A stretch of 55,269 nucleotides of DNA from Deltaproteobacteria bacterium (GCA_021372695.1 JAJFTY010000115.1:1-55269), one strand, 5' to 3'; counted from the first letter of the stretch, positions 43,244 to 51,851 are shown. Notes: generated by a model from the sequence alone, not told the origin. Program-made: numbers and translations.

Positions 43244-45181
43244 ATGAACAAGAAAGAACGCATGCTCATGGCCATGCGGGGAGAGACCCCGGACATCATG
43301 CCCTACGTGCCGCGCATCGACCTCTGGTACAATTCCAACGCCTACCGCGGCACCCTGCCCAAGCGGCACCAGGGGCGCACCCAGGATGAAATCTCCCGGG
43401 CCGAGGGGTGGGCCCTGCACAAGGTCATCCCGGAACTGCTCGAGGTGGTCGACCCGCGGGAGAATCTGACGCGCGGCATCGGGCTCTACGGACTTAAGGA
43501 GAACGGCTATCGGATCGACTTTTCGCCCAACGTGCGCCTCGAGGTGCAGAAGACGAGGCAGGGCGACGAGGAGGCCACGCGGGTGCTCTACCACACCCCC
43601 AAAGGCACGGTCAGCACCATGGAGGTGATCAACGAGGAGATGCGCAAGGCGGGCGTTTCCATCACCTGGGTGAAGGAGCACGGCATCAAGCGGCCGGAGG
43701 ACTACGCGATCTGGGCCTACGTCTTCGAGAACATCACCGTGACCCCGGACTATGATCGCTACCGGGCCTGGCAGAGCCGCATCGGAGACGACGGCGTGGC
43801 CGTGATGATGGGCAGCTTCTCTGCCTCGCCGATTCACCACATCCAGCGGGATTTTCTCGATGCCACGGAGTTCTTCTTCCATTACAAGGACCACGAGCGG
43901 GAGATGCGCCGGATGGCCGCGGCGATTGAAGGGGTCTACGATCAGATCCTCAAGGTGGTGGGCGATTCGCCGGCCGAGGTGGTCCTCTGGGGCGCAAACT
44001 ACGACGACATGATCACCTATCCGCCCTACTTTCAGAAGGAGTTCTCCCCCTGGATCCGGAAGGCCTCCGACTATCTGGCCGCGAAGGGGAAGCTGGTGAT
44101 CTGTCATTGCGACGGCGAGAACCAGGGGCTGATCGACCTGATCGCCGATTCGGGCATGCACGTGGCCGAAGCGGTCTGCTCGGCGCCCATGACGAAGCTT
44201 CCGATCGAGACCTACTATGGGCGGTGGTGCAGGTCCGGGAAGCTGACCATCATGGGCGGCCTGATCCAGTCGATGCTTGCGCCGGCCACCTCCAGCGTGG
44301 AAGATCTCAATGCCTACCTCGACCATCTTTTCAAGGCCGTGGCGCCGGGCAACCGCTTCATCCTCTCCGTTGCCGACACCACCCCGCCCAATGCGGATTT
44401 CGACCGCCTGGCCATGGTCGCCGAGCGCGTCGAAAAAGAGGGTCGCCTTCCCCTCGAAGCAGGGGCTTTCCGCCCCCTGACTGAAACACAGTTGAAGCCG
44501 GAGGCCGGACGCCCCGTCCAGCAGACGGCACCCGAGGAACTCTTCCGGACCGTCCATGAAGACGTGCTCGCCGGAAACGACGCCGGCATCCAGGCGCACA
44601 TTCGCGAGCTGCTGGACCAAAGGGTGAACGCCAAGGAGATCCTCAACCGCGGCCTGCTCACCGCCATGGAGGTGATCAGCGATCGCTTCCGCAAAGGCAC
44701 GGTCTTCATTCCCGAGGTATTGCTCTCCGCCCGTGTCATGAAAGAGGCCCTGGTCGTGCTCGAACCCTACCTGGCGCAGGAGAAGCGGGATGTGAGCGGA
44801 AAGATCCTGATCGGCACGGTGCGCGGGGACCTGCACGACATCGGCAAGAACATGGTGGCCACCATGCTGCGCGGGGTCGGCTTCGATGTGGTGGACCTCG
44901 GCGTCAACATCCCGGTGGAGAAATTCGTCGAAGAGGTCGAGCGGGAACGGCCGGACATCCTGGGAATGTCCGCGCTCCTGACGACGACCATGCCGGAGAT
45001 GAAGAAGACCATCGATGCGCTCAAGGCCCGAGGTTTGAGGGAACGGGTGAAGGTCATCGTGGGCGGCGCGCCGGTCAACGAGAAGTTCGCCCGGGATATC
45101 GGTGCCGACGGTTACGGGAACGATGCGGGGGCCGGAGTGGATCTGGTGAGGCTGTTGCTGAAGGGAAAAGCCGCTGGCTAG
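43244..45181 (+). CDS. CmuA-like fusion: UroD-type methyltransferase with corrinoid-binding protein (2)
   Basis: The 645-residue product starts at ATG 43244 after AAAGGAG. Residues about 1-400 form a UroD-type barrel with metal-site motif CHCDGE (His288, Cys289, Asp290), a different variant from fusion 1. Its N-terminal half is longer and carries an insert around residues 60-150. Residues about 430-510 are the cobalamin-cap helices (VHEDVLAGNDAGIQAHIREL, FRKGTVFIPEVLLSARVMKE). The cobalamin domain follows, with Asp529-x-His531-x-x-Gly534 (GDLHDIGKNM), SALLTTTMPEM and VIVGGAPVN. It is separated from fusion 1 by the second TRAP transporter. The different active-site sequence suggests a second methyl donor or a different leaving group. 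Substrate unknown. Confidence 0.87.
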   Translation: MNKKERMLMAMRGETPDIMPYVPRIDLWYNSNAYRGTLPKRHQGRTQDEISRAEGWALHKVIPELLEVVDPRENLTRGIGLYGLKENGYRIDFSPNVRLEVQKTRQGDEEATRVLYHTPKGTVSTMEVINEEMRKAGVSITWVKEHGIKRPEDYAIWAYVFENITVTPDYDRYRAWQSRIGDDGVAVMMGSFSASPIHHIQRDFLDATEFFFHYKDHEREMRRMAAAIEGVYDQILKVVGDSPAEVVLWGANYDDMITYPPYFQKEFSPWIRKASDYLAAKGKLVICHCDGENQGLIDLIADSGMHVAEAVCSAPMTKLPIETYYGRWCRSGKLTIMGGLIQSMLAPATSSVEDLNAYLDHLFKAVAPGNRFILSVADTTPPNADFDRLAMVAERVEKEGRLPLEAGAFRPLTETQLKPEAGRPVQQTAPEELFRTVHEDVLAGNDAGIQAHIRELLDQRVNAKEILNRGLLTAMEVISDRFRKGTVFIPEVLLSARVMKEALVVLEPYLAQEKRDVSGKILIGTVRGDLHDIGKNMVATMLRGVGFDVVDLGVNIPVEKFVEEVERERPDILGMSALLTTTMPEMKKTIDALKARGLRERVKVIVGGAPVNEKFARDIGADGYGNDAGAGVDLVRLLLKGKAAG

Positions 45182-45247
45182 CGGAACAACCTCCGTGATG
45201 TGGCAATAAGGAGGATACATCTCCGTGATCGGGAGGTCTCAAAACAG

Positions 45248-46258
45248 ATGGAGTGCAACTCATACAAGCTGATCATGTCCGCCCTGTTCGGCGGAAGGAG
45301 AGGGAATCGCCCTCCGGCGGGGAATCCCACGTCGATCGCCTGCGTGGAATTGATGAAGGCTTGCGGGGCTTATTTTCCGGAGGCTCATCTGAATGCCCGG
45401 GCAATGGCAGACCTGGCCCTGGCCGGTCACGAACTGGCGGGTTTTGACACGGTCATGCCGGAATACAGCGTTCATCAGGAGTCGGCCGCACTCGGTTGCG
45501 AAATGGACTGGGGAAACGAAACACGGATGCCGGACGCCAAGACGACGCCTTATGCCGATTTTTCAGATGTGGCTGTTCCGGAAAACATTCTCGAAGAGCC
45601 GTCGCTCCGTGTCGTCCTCGACGCGATTTCCCTGCTGCGCCGGGAAATCGGAGGTCACGCTGCGATCATCGGAAAGGTCATGGGCCCCTGGACGCTCTCT
45701 TACCACATGGCGGGCACGCAGAATTTTCTGCTGCAACTGGGCCTCCGCGAAAAGGATCGGATAAACCGCATGCTGAGGCAACTCATGCAGGTCACGATCG
45801 CCTTCGCCAACGCACAGTTCCGCGCCGGCGCCGATGCGGTGGTCCTGGCCGACCACGCCACCGGAAACCTGGTCGGGCCGTACCATTACCGGGACTACCT
45901 TCTCCCCATTCACCGGGAGATTGCCGCCAGCGTGGGCGGACCTCTCATCCTCCACGTGTGCGGCAACTGCCTCGACCGACTGGAGATGTTCGCCGAATCC
46001 GGTGTCGAAGCATATCACTTCGAATGGCAAGTGGACGCCAAAGTGGCAGTCGAGAGAATCGGCAAACGGGTTTCATTGATCGGCAACGTGAACAACCCCA
46101 ATACCCTGTTTCAGGGCACGCCGGAAGACGTCTACAGGCAGGCCCGCTATGCCATCGATGCGGGTGTCCATATCATCGGTCCCGAGTGCGCCATTCCCCT
46201 CACGACGCCCCTGGCCAATCTGCGGGCCATCACGGCCGCAGTGAAAGAGGGATATTGA
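45248..46258 (+). CDS. Stand-alone UroD-family methyltransferase (MtaA/MtbA-like)
   Basis: The 336-residue barrel has no corrinoid domain. ATG 45248 is taken (GGGAGG about 11 bases upstream); a GTG at 45200 in frame is less likely. The His-Val-Cys-Gly motif (ILHVCGNC, His236 and Cys238) is the classical zinc ligand pair of MtaA and MtbA, and ADHATGNLVGPYHYRDYLLP also fits. In methanogens those enzymes methylate coenzyme M. Here an acceptor other than CoM is likely, or the protein hands methyl groups to or from the corrinoid domains of the fusion enzymes. True uroporphyrinogen decarboxylase is unlikely because the heme-type N-terminal RQAGR motif is missing. Confidence 0.82.
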   Translation: MECNSYKLIMSALFGGRRGNRPPAGNPTSIACVELMKACGAYFPEAHLNARAMADLALAGHELAGFDTVMPEYSVHQESAALGCEMDWGNETRMPDAKTTPYADFSDVAVPENILEEPSLRVVLDAISLLRREIGGHAAIIGKVMGPWTLSYHMAGTQNFLLQLGLREKDRINRMLRQLMQVTIAFANAQFRAGADAVVLADHATGNLVGPYHYRDYLLPIHREIAASVGGPLILHVCGNCLDRLEMFAESGVEAYHFEWQVDAKVAVERIGKRVSLIGNVNNPNTLFQGTPEDVYRQARYAIDAGVHIIGPECAIPLTTPLANLRAITAAVKEGY

Positions 46259-46293
46259 CCCGGACCGAGGAAAGAAGAAATAAAGGAGATGCA

Positions 46294-46995
46294 ATGGAGT
46301 GCCCCGGAACTGCGGAATCGGACCTGAGGCCAGGGCGACGTGCCGTGATCGCCTGCCGCGTGATGGAGCCGGAGCTCCAGGAGGTCCTGGCGGAGGGGGG
46401 AGAAGAGGTCGAAATCGTCTACCTCGACCAGGCCCTCCACCGCACGCCCGCCAAACTGGTCGGCCTGCTCCAGGAGAAGATCGACCTGGTCGCGCAGACG
46501 GCCTCGCGGATCGTGCTGGGCTACGGCCTCTGCTCGAACGGCGTGGTCGGCGTCGAGGCCCGGCGGCACGGGCTGCTACTCCCACGCTGTCATGACTGCA
46601 TCGCCCTGTTCCTGGGTTCGCCCTCCCGGTACAACGAGGTGTTCCGGGAAAAGCCCGGCACCTACTACCTGACGCCCGGCTGGATCGCGGAAAAGAAAGA
46701 CCCCTTGGGGATCCTGGAGGAGAACGAAGCCCGTTTCGGACGGGAGACGGCGCTCTGGGTCATGGAGGAGGAATTCAAACACTACACCCACATCTGCCTG
46801 ATCAACACGGGCGTCGGGGATATGGCGCCGCTCCGGGCGCGGGCGAAGGAGAATGCCGCTTTCATGAAGAAACAGTACGAAGAGATTCCGGGCAGCCTCG
46901 ACTACTTCCGGGAGATCCTGCGCGGCCCCTACGCTGAAGAAAAATTCCTCCGCATTCACCTGGGGGAGAAGTTCACGCAGGAGATGTTTTTCTGA
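46294..46995 (+). CDS. DUF1638 protein of a corrinoid methyltransferase cluster
   Basis: The 233-residue protein starts at ATG 46294 after AAAGGAG. It matches the DUF1638 family: AVIACRVMEPELQEVL at the start, then IVLGYGLCSNGVVGVE, the cysteine pair in LLLPRCHDCIALFLGSPSRY, and YYLTPGWIAEKKDP. To my knowledge, DUF1638 genes recur beside corrinoid methyltransferases and their activators in methanogens and anaerobic bacteria, but their biochemical role is unproven. Conserved cysteines suggest metal or cofactor binding. It is the last gene of the C1 island. Confidence 0.8.
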   Translation: MECPGTAESDLRPGRRAVIACRVMEPELQEVLAEGGEEVEIVYLDQALHRTPAKLVGLLQEKIDLVAQTASRIVLGYGLCSNGVVGVEARRHGLLLPRCHDCIALFLGSPSRYNEVFREKPGTYYLTPGWIAEKKDPLGILEENEARFGRETALWVMEEEFKHYTHICLINTGVGDMAPLRARAKENAAFMKKQYEEIPGSLDYFREILRGPYAEEKFLRIHLGEKFTQEMFF

Positions 46996-47040
46996 TTGTG
47001 AATCTTCCCCCTCTTTATTACATCGGCAATCAAACAGATA

Positions 47041-47193
47041 GAACGTCATGCCGGACCCCGGACCTCGCATCAGGTACGGGGCTGTCCGGGGCAGGCTCTG
47101 ATCCGGCATACAGTCATCACTGGTTCCCGGCTTTCGCCGGGACGACGTCTGGATTCCGGCTTTCGCCGGAATGACGATTTTGAGACGTATTTT
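47041..47193. repeat. Cluster of 'IPAKAGIQ'-type intergenic palindromes
   Basis: Several inverted units occur between the convergent DUF1638 and RACo-like genes. They include CCCGGCTTTCGCCGGG (about 47127-47142) and CCGGCTTTCGCCGG (about 47157-47170), flanked by GTCATxxCGGx and TGGATTCC. The same family is seen at 51647-51851. They may also terminate both converging genes. Confidence 0.65.
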
Positions 47194-47216
47194 CGCCGGT
47201 GTAAGAACGAGCGGCC

Positions 47217-49148
47217 CTACGATTTGGCGAGCGCCGGCAGGTGGGGAAACGGGTCCGTCATGTGGGGGATGAACATCGCCTCCATGAACGCCTCCTGGAA
47301 ATCCTGGGAGAGGGTGAGTTCGACGTATTCGACCCGTCCGGCGATCTCTTCGGCCTCCCGGCGCTTGTCCCGATTCAGCAGGGCGATTCTCGCCCCGTCG
47401 CCGGCCGCGTTTCCCACGGAGGAGACGGACGCGAGGTCGCAATCGGGGAACATCCCGAGGAGCATGGCTCCGGTCTTGTCGATGTAGCTCCCGAAGGCGC
47501 CGGCCAGGACCACCCGGTCCACCTTTTCGACGCCCAGCCGTTTCATCATCAGCTTCGCGCCGGCATAGAGCGCCCCCTTGGCGAGCTGGACGCTGCGCAC
47601 ATCCTGCTGGCTGATGGTGATCGCCGTCTGAAGCGAGGTCTCCTCGGGCCAGGCGATCACGAACTCCGGCTTTCCGTCGTTCATGTGGAGGCGGGGCGTG
47701 GCCAAATCGGTCCGGAAGCGGCCGCTGTGGTCGATGACCCCCGCCCGGTAGAGCTCGGCCACCCCGTCGATGATGCCGGAGCCGCAGATTCCCCGGGCGC
47801 ACCCGATCTTGCCTTCGGGCCGCCCACCATCGCCGGCGATGACTTCGAAGGAGACCTCACGGGTTTCGGGATCGATCCGGATCCGTTCGATCGCTCCGGG
47901 GGCCGCGCGCATGCCGAATCGGATGTGAGCCCCCTCGAAAGCCGGCCCGGTGGCGCAGGAGGCTGAAAGAAGCCGCTCCCGGTTTCCCAGGTTCATCTCC
48001 CCGTTCGTTCCCACATCGATGATGAGCGAGATCTCCTCCCGGCGGTACGGCTCCTCGGCGATCAGGACGCCGACGTTGTCCGCGCCGACGAAGCCCGCCT
48101 CGACCGGCAGCACGTGGACGCGGGCCGCGGGATGGATCAGGAGGCCCAGATCGCGCGCCTTGACGTCCAGGCTCCGGTGGACCGCCGGCGCGAAGGGGGA
48201 GATGCCCAGGGGCTGCGGGTCGATGCCGAGGAAGAGGTGGTGCATGGCGGTGTTCCCGACGAGGGTCATGTCGACCAGGTCGGCCGGGCACAGTCCGGCG
48301 TCGGCGGTGACGTCGCGGATGAGGCCGTTCAGCCCCTCGATGATCGTGCCCCGCAGCTTCCGCAGCCCGTCGGGCTGCTCCATCGCGTAGGTGATCCGCG
48401 AGATCACATCCTCGCCAAAAGCGACCTGGGGATTCATGATCGATCGGGTGGCGACCACCTTTCCGCTCTTCAGGCTGCAAAGGTACCCGGCCACGGTGGT
48501 CGTGCCCAGGTCGACGGCGAGGCCGAAGAGTTCATCGACCTGGCCCGGAAAGAGCGCGACGATTTCGGCTTCCATCCAGACGGCCGCGGTGACGGTCCAG
48601 TTTCCCTTCCGGAGAGCCCCGGAGAGGCCGAGGAGTGCGTGGTAGTCGATCTCGGGCCGCGGGCAGCCGATCTGCTCCGCGAGTGCGGCGGTGAGCCGCT
48701 CGTAATCGGCCTGCGGGTCATCGAGCTCGGGAGGGCGGAGCGTGACCGTGTAAAGACGGACCGCAGGATTGAGCACGATCTGCCGCTCCCCCGCCTCCTT
48801 GCGGATCAGCTGGCTTCCGCTCCTGCTTTCCGTGGGGAGGAAGATCGCCAGATCGCCGTGAACGGCGGCCGCGCAGGCCAGACGGAACCCCTCAGCCTGC
48901 TCCTTTGGCCCGATGAATTTTGCTTCCTCGTCGGAGAATGGGGAGAGATGGTCGGGATGGGAGGTGATGCCATCGCGCTCGAAGGTCCCGGACTCCACGC
49001 GGACGCGGCATTTCCCGCAGGAGCGCTTCCCGCCGCAGACCGATTCGATCCCGACCCCGAGCATACGGGATGCTTCGAGAACGGTCTTCCCCTCCGGAAT
49101 CCCCCCGCGCCGGCCCGACGGCTGAAAAATCACCCGACAGCTCTTCAT
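47217..49148 (-). CDS. RACo-like reductive activator of corrinoid proteins (ASKHA, DUF4445)
   Basis: The 643-residue protein has an N-terminal plant-type [2Fe-2S] ferredoxin domain with Cys38, Cys44, Cys47 and Cys92 (ESVCGGKRSCGKC, RLACAA). A linker follows, then the ASKHA ATPase domain from about residue 210 (FGLAVDLGTTTVAGYLCS, MTLVGNTAMHHLFLGI, LIIDVGTNGEMNLGN, ARGICGSGIIDGVAELY, VLAGAFGSYIDKTGAMLLGM). RACo proteins use ATP and an electron to return Co(II) corrinoid to active Co(I). Here the targets should be the two UroD-corrinoid fusions. It faces the DUF1638 gene convergently and is divergent from the histidine kinase gene. Confidence 0.93.
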   Translation of the reverse strand: MKSCRVIFQPSGRRGGIPEGKTVLEASRMLGVGIESVCGGKRSCGKCRVRVESGTFERDGITSHPDHLSPFSDEEAKFIGPKEQAEGFRLACAAAVHGDLAIFLPTESRSGSQLIRKEAGERQIVLNPAVRLYTVTLRPPELDDPQADYERLTAALAEQIGCPRPEIDYHALLGLSGALRKGNWTVTAAVWMEAEIVALFPGQVDELFGLAVDLGTTTVAGYLCSLKSGKVVATRSIMNPQVAFGEDVISRITYAMEQPDGLRKLRGTIIEGLNGLIRDVTADAGLCPADLVDMTLVGNTAMHHLFLGIDPQPLGISPFAPAVHRSLDVKARDLGLLIHPAARVHVLPVEAGFVGADNVGVLIAEEPYRREEISLIIDVGTNGEMNLGNRERLLSASCATGPAFEGAHIRFGMRAAPGAIERIRIDPETREVSFEVIAGDGGRPEGKIGCARGICGSGIIDGVAELYRAGVIDHSGRFRTDLATPRLHMNDGKPEFVIAWPEETSLQTAITISQQDVRSVQLAKGALYAGAKLMMKRLGVEKVDRVVLAGAFGSYIDKTGAMLLGMFPDCDLASVSSVGNAAGDGARIALLNRDKRREAEEIAGRVEYVELTLSQDFQEAFMEAMFIPHMTDPFPHLPALAKS

Positions 49149-49388
49149 CTTCGGCTCCCCATTCCCATAAGCAGGACAATATGACGGATCTCAAGATGTT
49201 CCCGTCGCTTAATCATGAACGGCCGGTGATGGTCAAGATAAAAAAGCCGGGCCCGCGGCCGTTGCCCGGGAATCCCATCAAGCCCTGCGCCCGATGCCGG
49301 GGCCGTTGCATCGTATCGCCAGTGGCCGTAGTCCTTGCTTTGACGAAGCGCCGTATGATAAGGTCTCGCCATCACAAGGGATCGATCC

Positions 49389-50189
49389 ATGAAGGAAAAG
49401 AAAGCCATATCCCGCAGACTGGCGGCACCGGGGCCGAAGCGCAGCCGCGAGGCCCGCATCCGGGAGGTGAATCTCTACCACGAAGACCGCCTGGCCGCAC
49501 TCGGAACGCTGGCGGCCGGGATCGCCCACGAGCTCAATCAGCCCCTCAACACGATCCGCGTCGTCACCGACGGTTTCCTCTTCGGCCGCACCGAGGGGTG
49601 GCCACTCGATCCCGAGGAGCTCTTCGAGGGGCTCGAGATGATCTCCAAACAGGTGGCGCGGATGGACAAGGTCATACGCAATGTCCGTAATTTCGCCCGC
49701 GAGGAGCGCGATGCCGGCGGCGAGAGGGCAACGGCCAACGAGGCGATCGAGAATGTCTTCTCCATGATCGGCCGGCAGATCGAATCGCACGGAATCCGGG
49801 TGGAGAGGGATCTCGACCCCGCTCTTCCGCTCCTCAAGGTCTCCCTGAGCGAGCTCGAACAGGTGGTGATGAACCTGATCGTCAACGCGCGCCAGGCACT
49901 CGACGCCATCTCCGGCGGCTCCAAAACGCTGCGGGTCAGGACGGGAAGCCGGGAGCGGGCCGTCTTCATCGAGGTGAGCGACAATGGCGGCGGCATTCCC
50001 GGGGAGCTCCTCGAAAAGATCTTCGATCCCTTCTTCACGACGAAGGCCGCCGGCAAGGGAACGGGCTTAGGCCTCAGCATCTGCCAGTCCATCGTCGGCA
50101 AGTACGGCGGCCGCGTCGAGGCGTGCAACAATGAAGGCGGAGGGGCGAGCTTTACGGTCATCGTCCCGGCCTTGGAGGAACAGCTTTGA
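49389..50189 (+). CDS. Cytoplasmic histidine kinase
   Basis: The 266-residue sensor kinase has no membrane helix and no recognisable sensor domain. The HisKA H-box AAGIAHELNQPLN carries phospho-acceptor His47. The HATPase domain shows the N-box ELEQVVMNLIVNARQAL, DNGGGI, FDPFFTTK and GTGLGLSIC. The first 40 residues are basic and cannot by themselves sense a ligand, so input must come from a partner protein or from the kinase domain. It is coupled to the NtrC-type regulator by a four-base overlap. The region before it (49149-49388) is shared with the RACo-like gene, which is transcribed the other way. Confidence 0.9.
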   Translation: MKEKKAISRRLAAPGPKRSREARIREVNLYHEDRLAALGTLAAGIAHELNQPLNTIRVVTDGFLFGRTEGWPLDPEELFEGLEMISKQVARMDKVIRNVRNFAREERDAGGERATANEAIENVFSMIGRQIESHGIRVERDLDPALPLLKVSLSELEQVVMNLIVNARQALDAISGGSKTLRVRTGSRERAVFIEVSDNGGGIPGELLEKIFDPFFTTKAAGKGTGLGLSICQSIVGKYGGRVEACNNEGGGASFTVIVPALEEQL

Positions 50190-51640
50190 ACATCCTGCTG
50201 ATCGACGACGAGGCGGACGTCCGCAAGAGCCTTTCCCGGTTTCTCGAAAAGCTCGGCCACACCGTGTTCTGCGCGGCTGACGGCATGGAAGGGCTCCGGG
50301 AGTTCCATTCCCATGAGATCAACCTCGTCGTCACCGACATCCGCATGCCCGAGATCGATGGTCTGGAACTTCTTCGGCGGATCAAGGTGATCGAGAAGTC
50401 ACCCGTGGACGTGATCGTCGTGACGGGCCACGGGGACACGGCCAGTGCTGTGAAGGCGCTCAAGTACGGAGCCTTTGACTACCTCCAGAAGCCGATCGAC
50501 GTCCGGGAACTGGCCATCGTTATCGAACGGTCGGCCGACTACGTGGCCCTGCGGAACAACTACCGGCTCCTGAAGCAGGAGTTTCAGGAGCGGGTCGGAA
50601 TCGAAACGCAGGCCGCGCGGGGGGAGGTGGAGAGGCTCCGGGCCGCCTACCTCGAAGAGGTCGGCCTCCAGGACTTCGGCATCTATTCCGAGGCGATGCG
50701 CCAGGTCGCAAGCGACGCGGAGAGGTACAGCACGGACCGCGAAATGCCCGTCCTGATCGAGGGGGAGAGCGGAACGGGCAAGGAGCTGATTGCCCGCTAC
50801 ATACACTACTGCGGTGGACAAAGCGCCGTGGCCCCCTTCGTGGCGATCAACTGCGGTGCGATCAGCCAGGAGCTTTTCGAAGGGGAGCTCTTCGGCCATG
50901 ATCCGGGGGCATACACGGGCGCGACCCAGCGGGGCCAGATGGGGAAGATCGAGGCCGCGAACGGCGGGACGCTTTTCCTCGACGAGATTGGCGAACTGCC
51001 CCATGGCGTCCAGGTGAAGCTCCTGCGGGTCCTCGAGGAGAAGAAGCTCAACCGCCTCGGCTCCGTCAGGGAGATCCCGATCGACATCCGGATCATCTCC
51101 GCGACTAACAAGAACCTCGAACGCGAGGTGGAAGCGAAGCGGTTCCGTCTCGACCTGTTCTACCGGGTGAATATGGGGCATATCCGGATCCCGCCGCTTC
51201 GGGAGAGGGCAGAGGATATCCTCCCCCTGGCGTTCCGGTTTGCGGAGCGGGCCGCCCGGCGGCGGGGGCAGAAGTTCGGCGGTTTCACGCCGGCGGCCGA
51301 GAGGTTCCTCCTTGCCTATCCGTGGCCGGGGAACGTCCGCCAGCTCAAGAACGCGGCGGAGAGGCTGGTCTTGATGCAGGTGTCGGAGCGCGCGGATCTG
51401 GACGACCTGGCCTTCATCCGCGACGGTGCCCTCGGTGAGAAGAGGGAAGAGGGGGCATCGGTTCTGGGGGCCGGGGAGTTCCGGCTTCCGGAAGAGGGGT
51501 TGGATATCGAAGCGCTCAACCGCCGGATCATCCGCATGGCCCTGGAAAAGCACGGGGGGAACCGGACCCGGACGGCCGCCTACCTGGGCCTATCGCGGCG
51601 CGTGCTGGAAGGGCGCCTGAAGAAACTGACGGGTGCCTGA
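50186..51640 (+). CDS. Sigma-54-dependent NtrC-type response regulator
   Basis: The 484-residue regulator starts at TTG 50186, about eight bases after GGAGG. The receiver domain has phospho-acceptor Asp51 (VVTDIRMP). A helical linker (residues about 120-165) precedes the AAA+ domain: GESGTGKELIARYIH (Walker A), GAYTGA (sigma-54 contact loop, with Tyr for the usual Phe), GGTLFLDEIGELP (Walker B) and RFRLDLFYRVN. The C-terminal Fis-type helix-turn-helix (ALEKHGGNRTRTAAYLGLSR) binds DNA. The only two good sigma-54 promoters I found, at 19521 and 32009, head the two metabolic islands, so these are its likely targets. Confidence 0.95.
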   Translation: MNILLIDDEADVRKSLSRFLEKLGHTVFCAADGMEGLREFHSHEINLVVTDIRMPEIDGLELLRRIKVIEKSPVDVIVVTGHGDTASAVKALKYGAFDYLQKPIDVRELAIVIERSADYVALRNNYRLLKQEFQERVGIETQAARGEVERLRAAYLEEVGLQDFGIYSEAMRQVASDAERYSTDREMPVLIEGESGTGKELIARYIHYCGGQSAVAPFVAINCGAISQELFEGELFGHDPGAYTGATQRGQMGKIEAANGGTLFLDEIGELPHGVQVKLLRVLEEKKLNRLGSVREIPIDIRIISATNKNLEREVEAKRFRLDLFYRVNMGHIRIPPLRERAEDILPLAFRFAERAARRRGQKFGGFTPAAERFLLAYPWPGNVRQLKNAAERLVLMQVSERADLDDLAFIRDGALGEKREEGASVLGAGEFRLPEEGLDIEALNRRIIRMALEKHGGNRTRTAAYLGLSRRVLEGRLKKLTGA

Positions 51641-51646
51641 AGAGTC

Positions 51647-51851
51647 GTCACCCCGGCGAACCCGGATCAGGCGCCGGGTCCCGGGCTGCGATAAATCGTC
51701 ACCCCGGCGAAGGCCGGTATGACAAAGTAGAACGGGCTCGCAGCGGCGTCACCCCGGTCAGAGCCATAAGAGACCGTCACCCCGGCGAAAGCCGGGGTCC
51801 AGGGATTGCCTGACCATCCGCCAATACTGGATACCGGCCTTCGCCGGTATG
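51647..51851. repeat. Array of degenerate intergenic palindromes
   Basis: GTCACCCCGGCGAA or close variants occur at 51647, 51698, 51748 and 51776. An inverted unit, ACCGGCCTTCGCCGGT, lies near 51832. Spacing is irregular (51, 50, 28). It is a cluster of the same family as 47041-47193, not a CRISPR array: spacers are short and the units are palindromic. Confidence 0.7.

Noticed and set aside
45248..46258. Uroporphyrinogen decarboxylase (HemE) for heme synthesis
   Set aside because: Lacks the HemE N-terminal active-site motif and has the HxCG zinc motif of methyltransferases; context is corrinoid methyl transfer.
49323..49341. Sigma-54-like TGGCC...TTGCTT before the histidine kinase gene
   Set aside because: GG and GC are separated by 11 rather than 10 bases; sigma-54 promoters tolerate almost no spacing change.
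51647..51851. Short repeats suggesting a CRISPR array
   Set aside because: Units are degenerate palindromes with irregular 14-37 base gaps and no cas genes nearby; they fit a dispersed intergenic repeat family.
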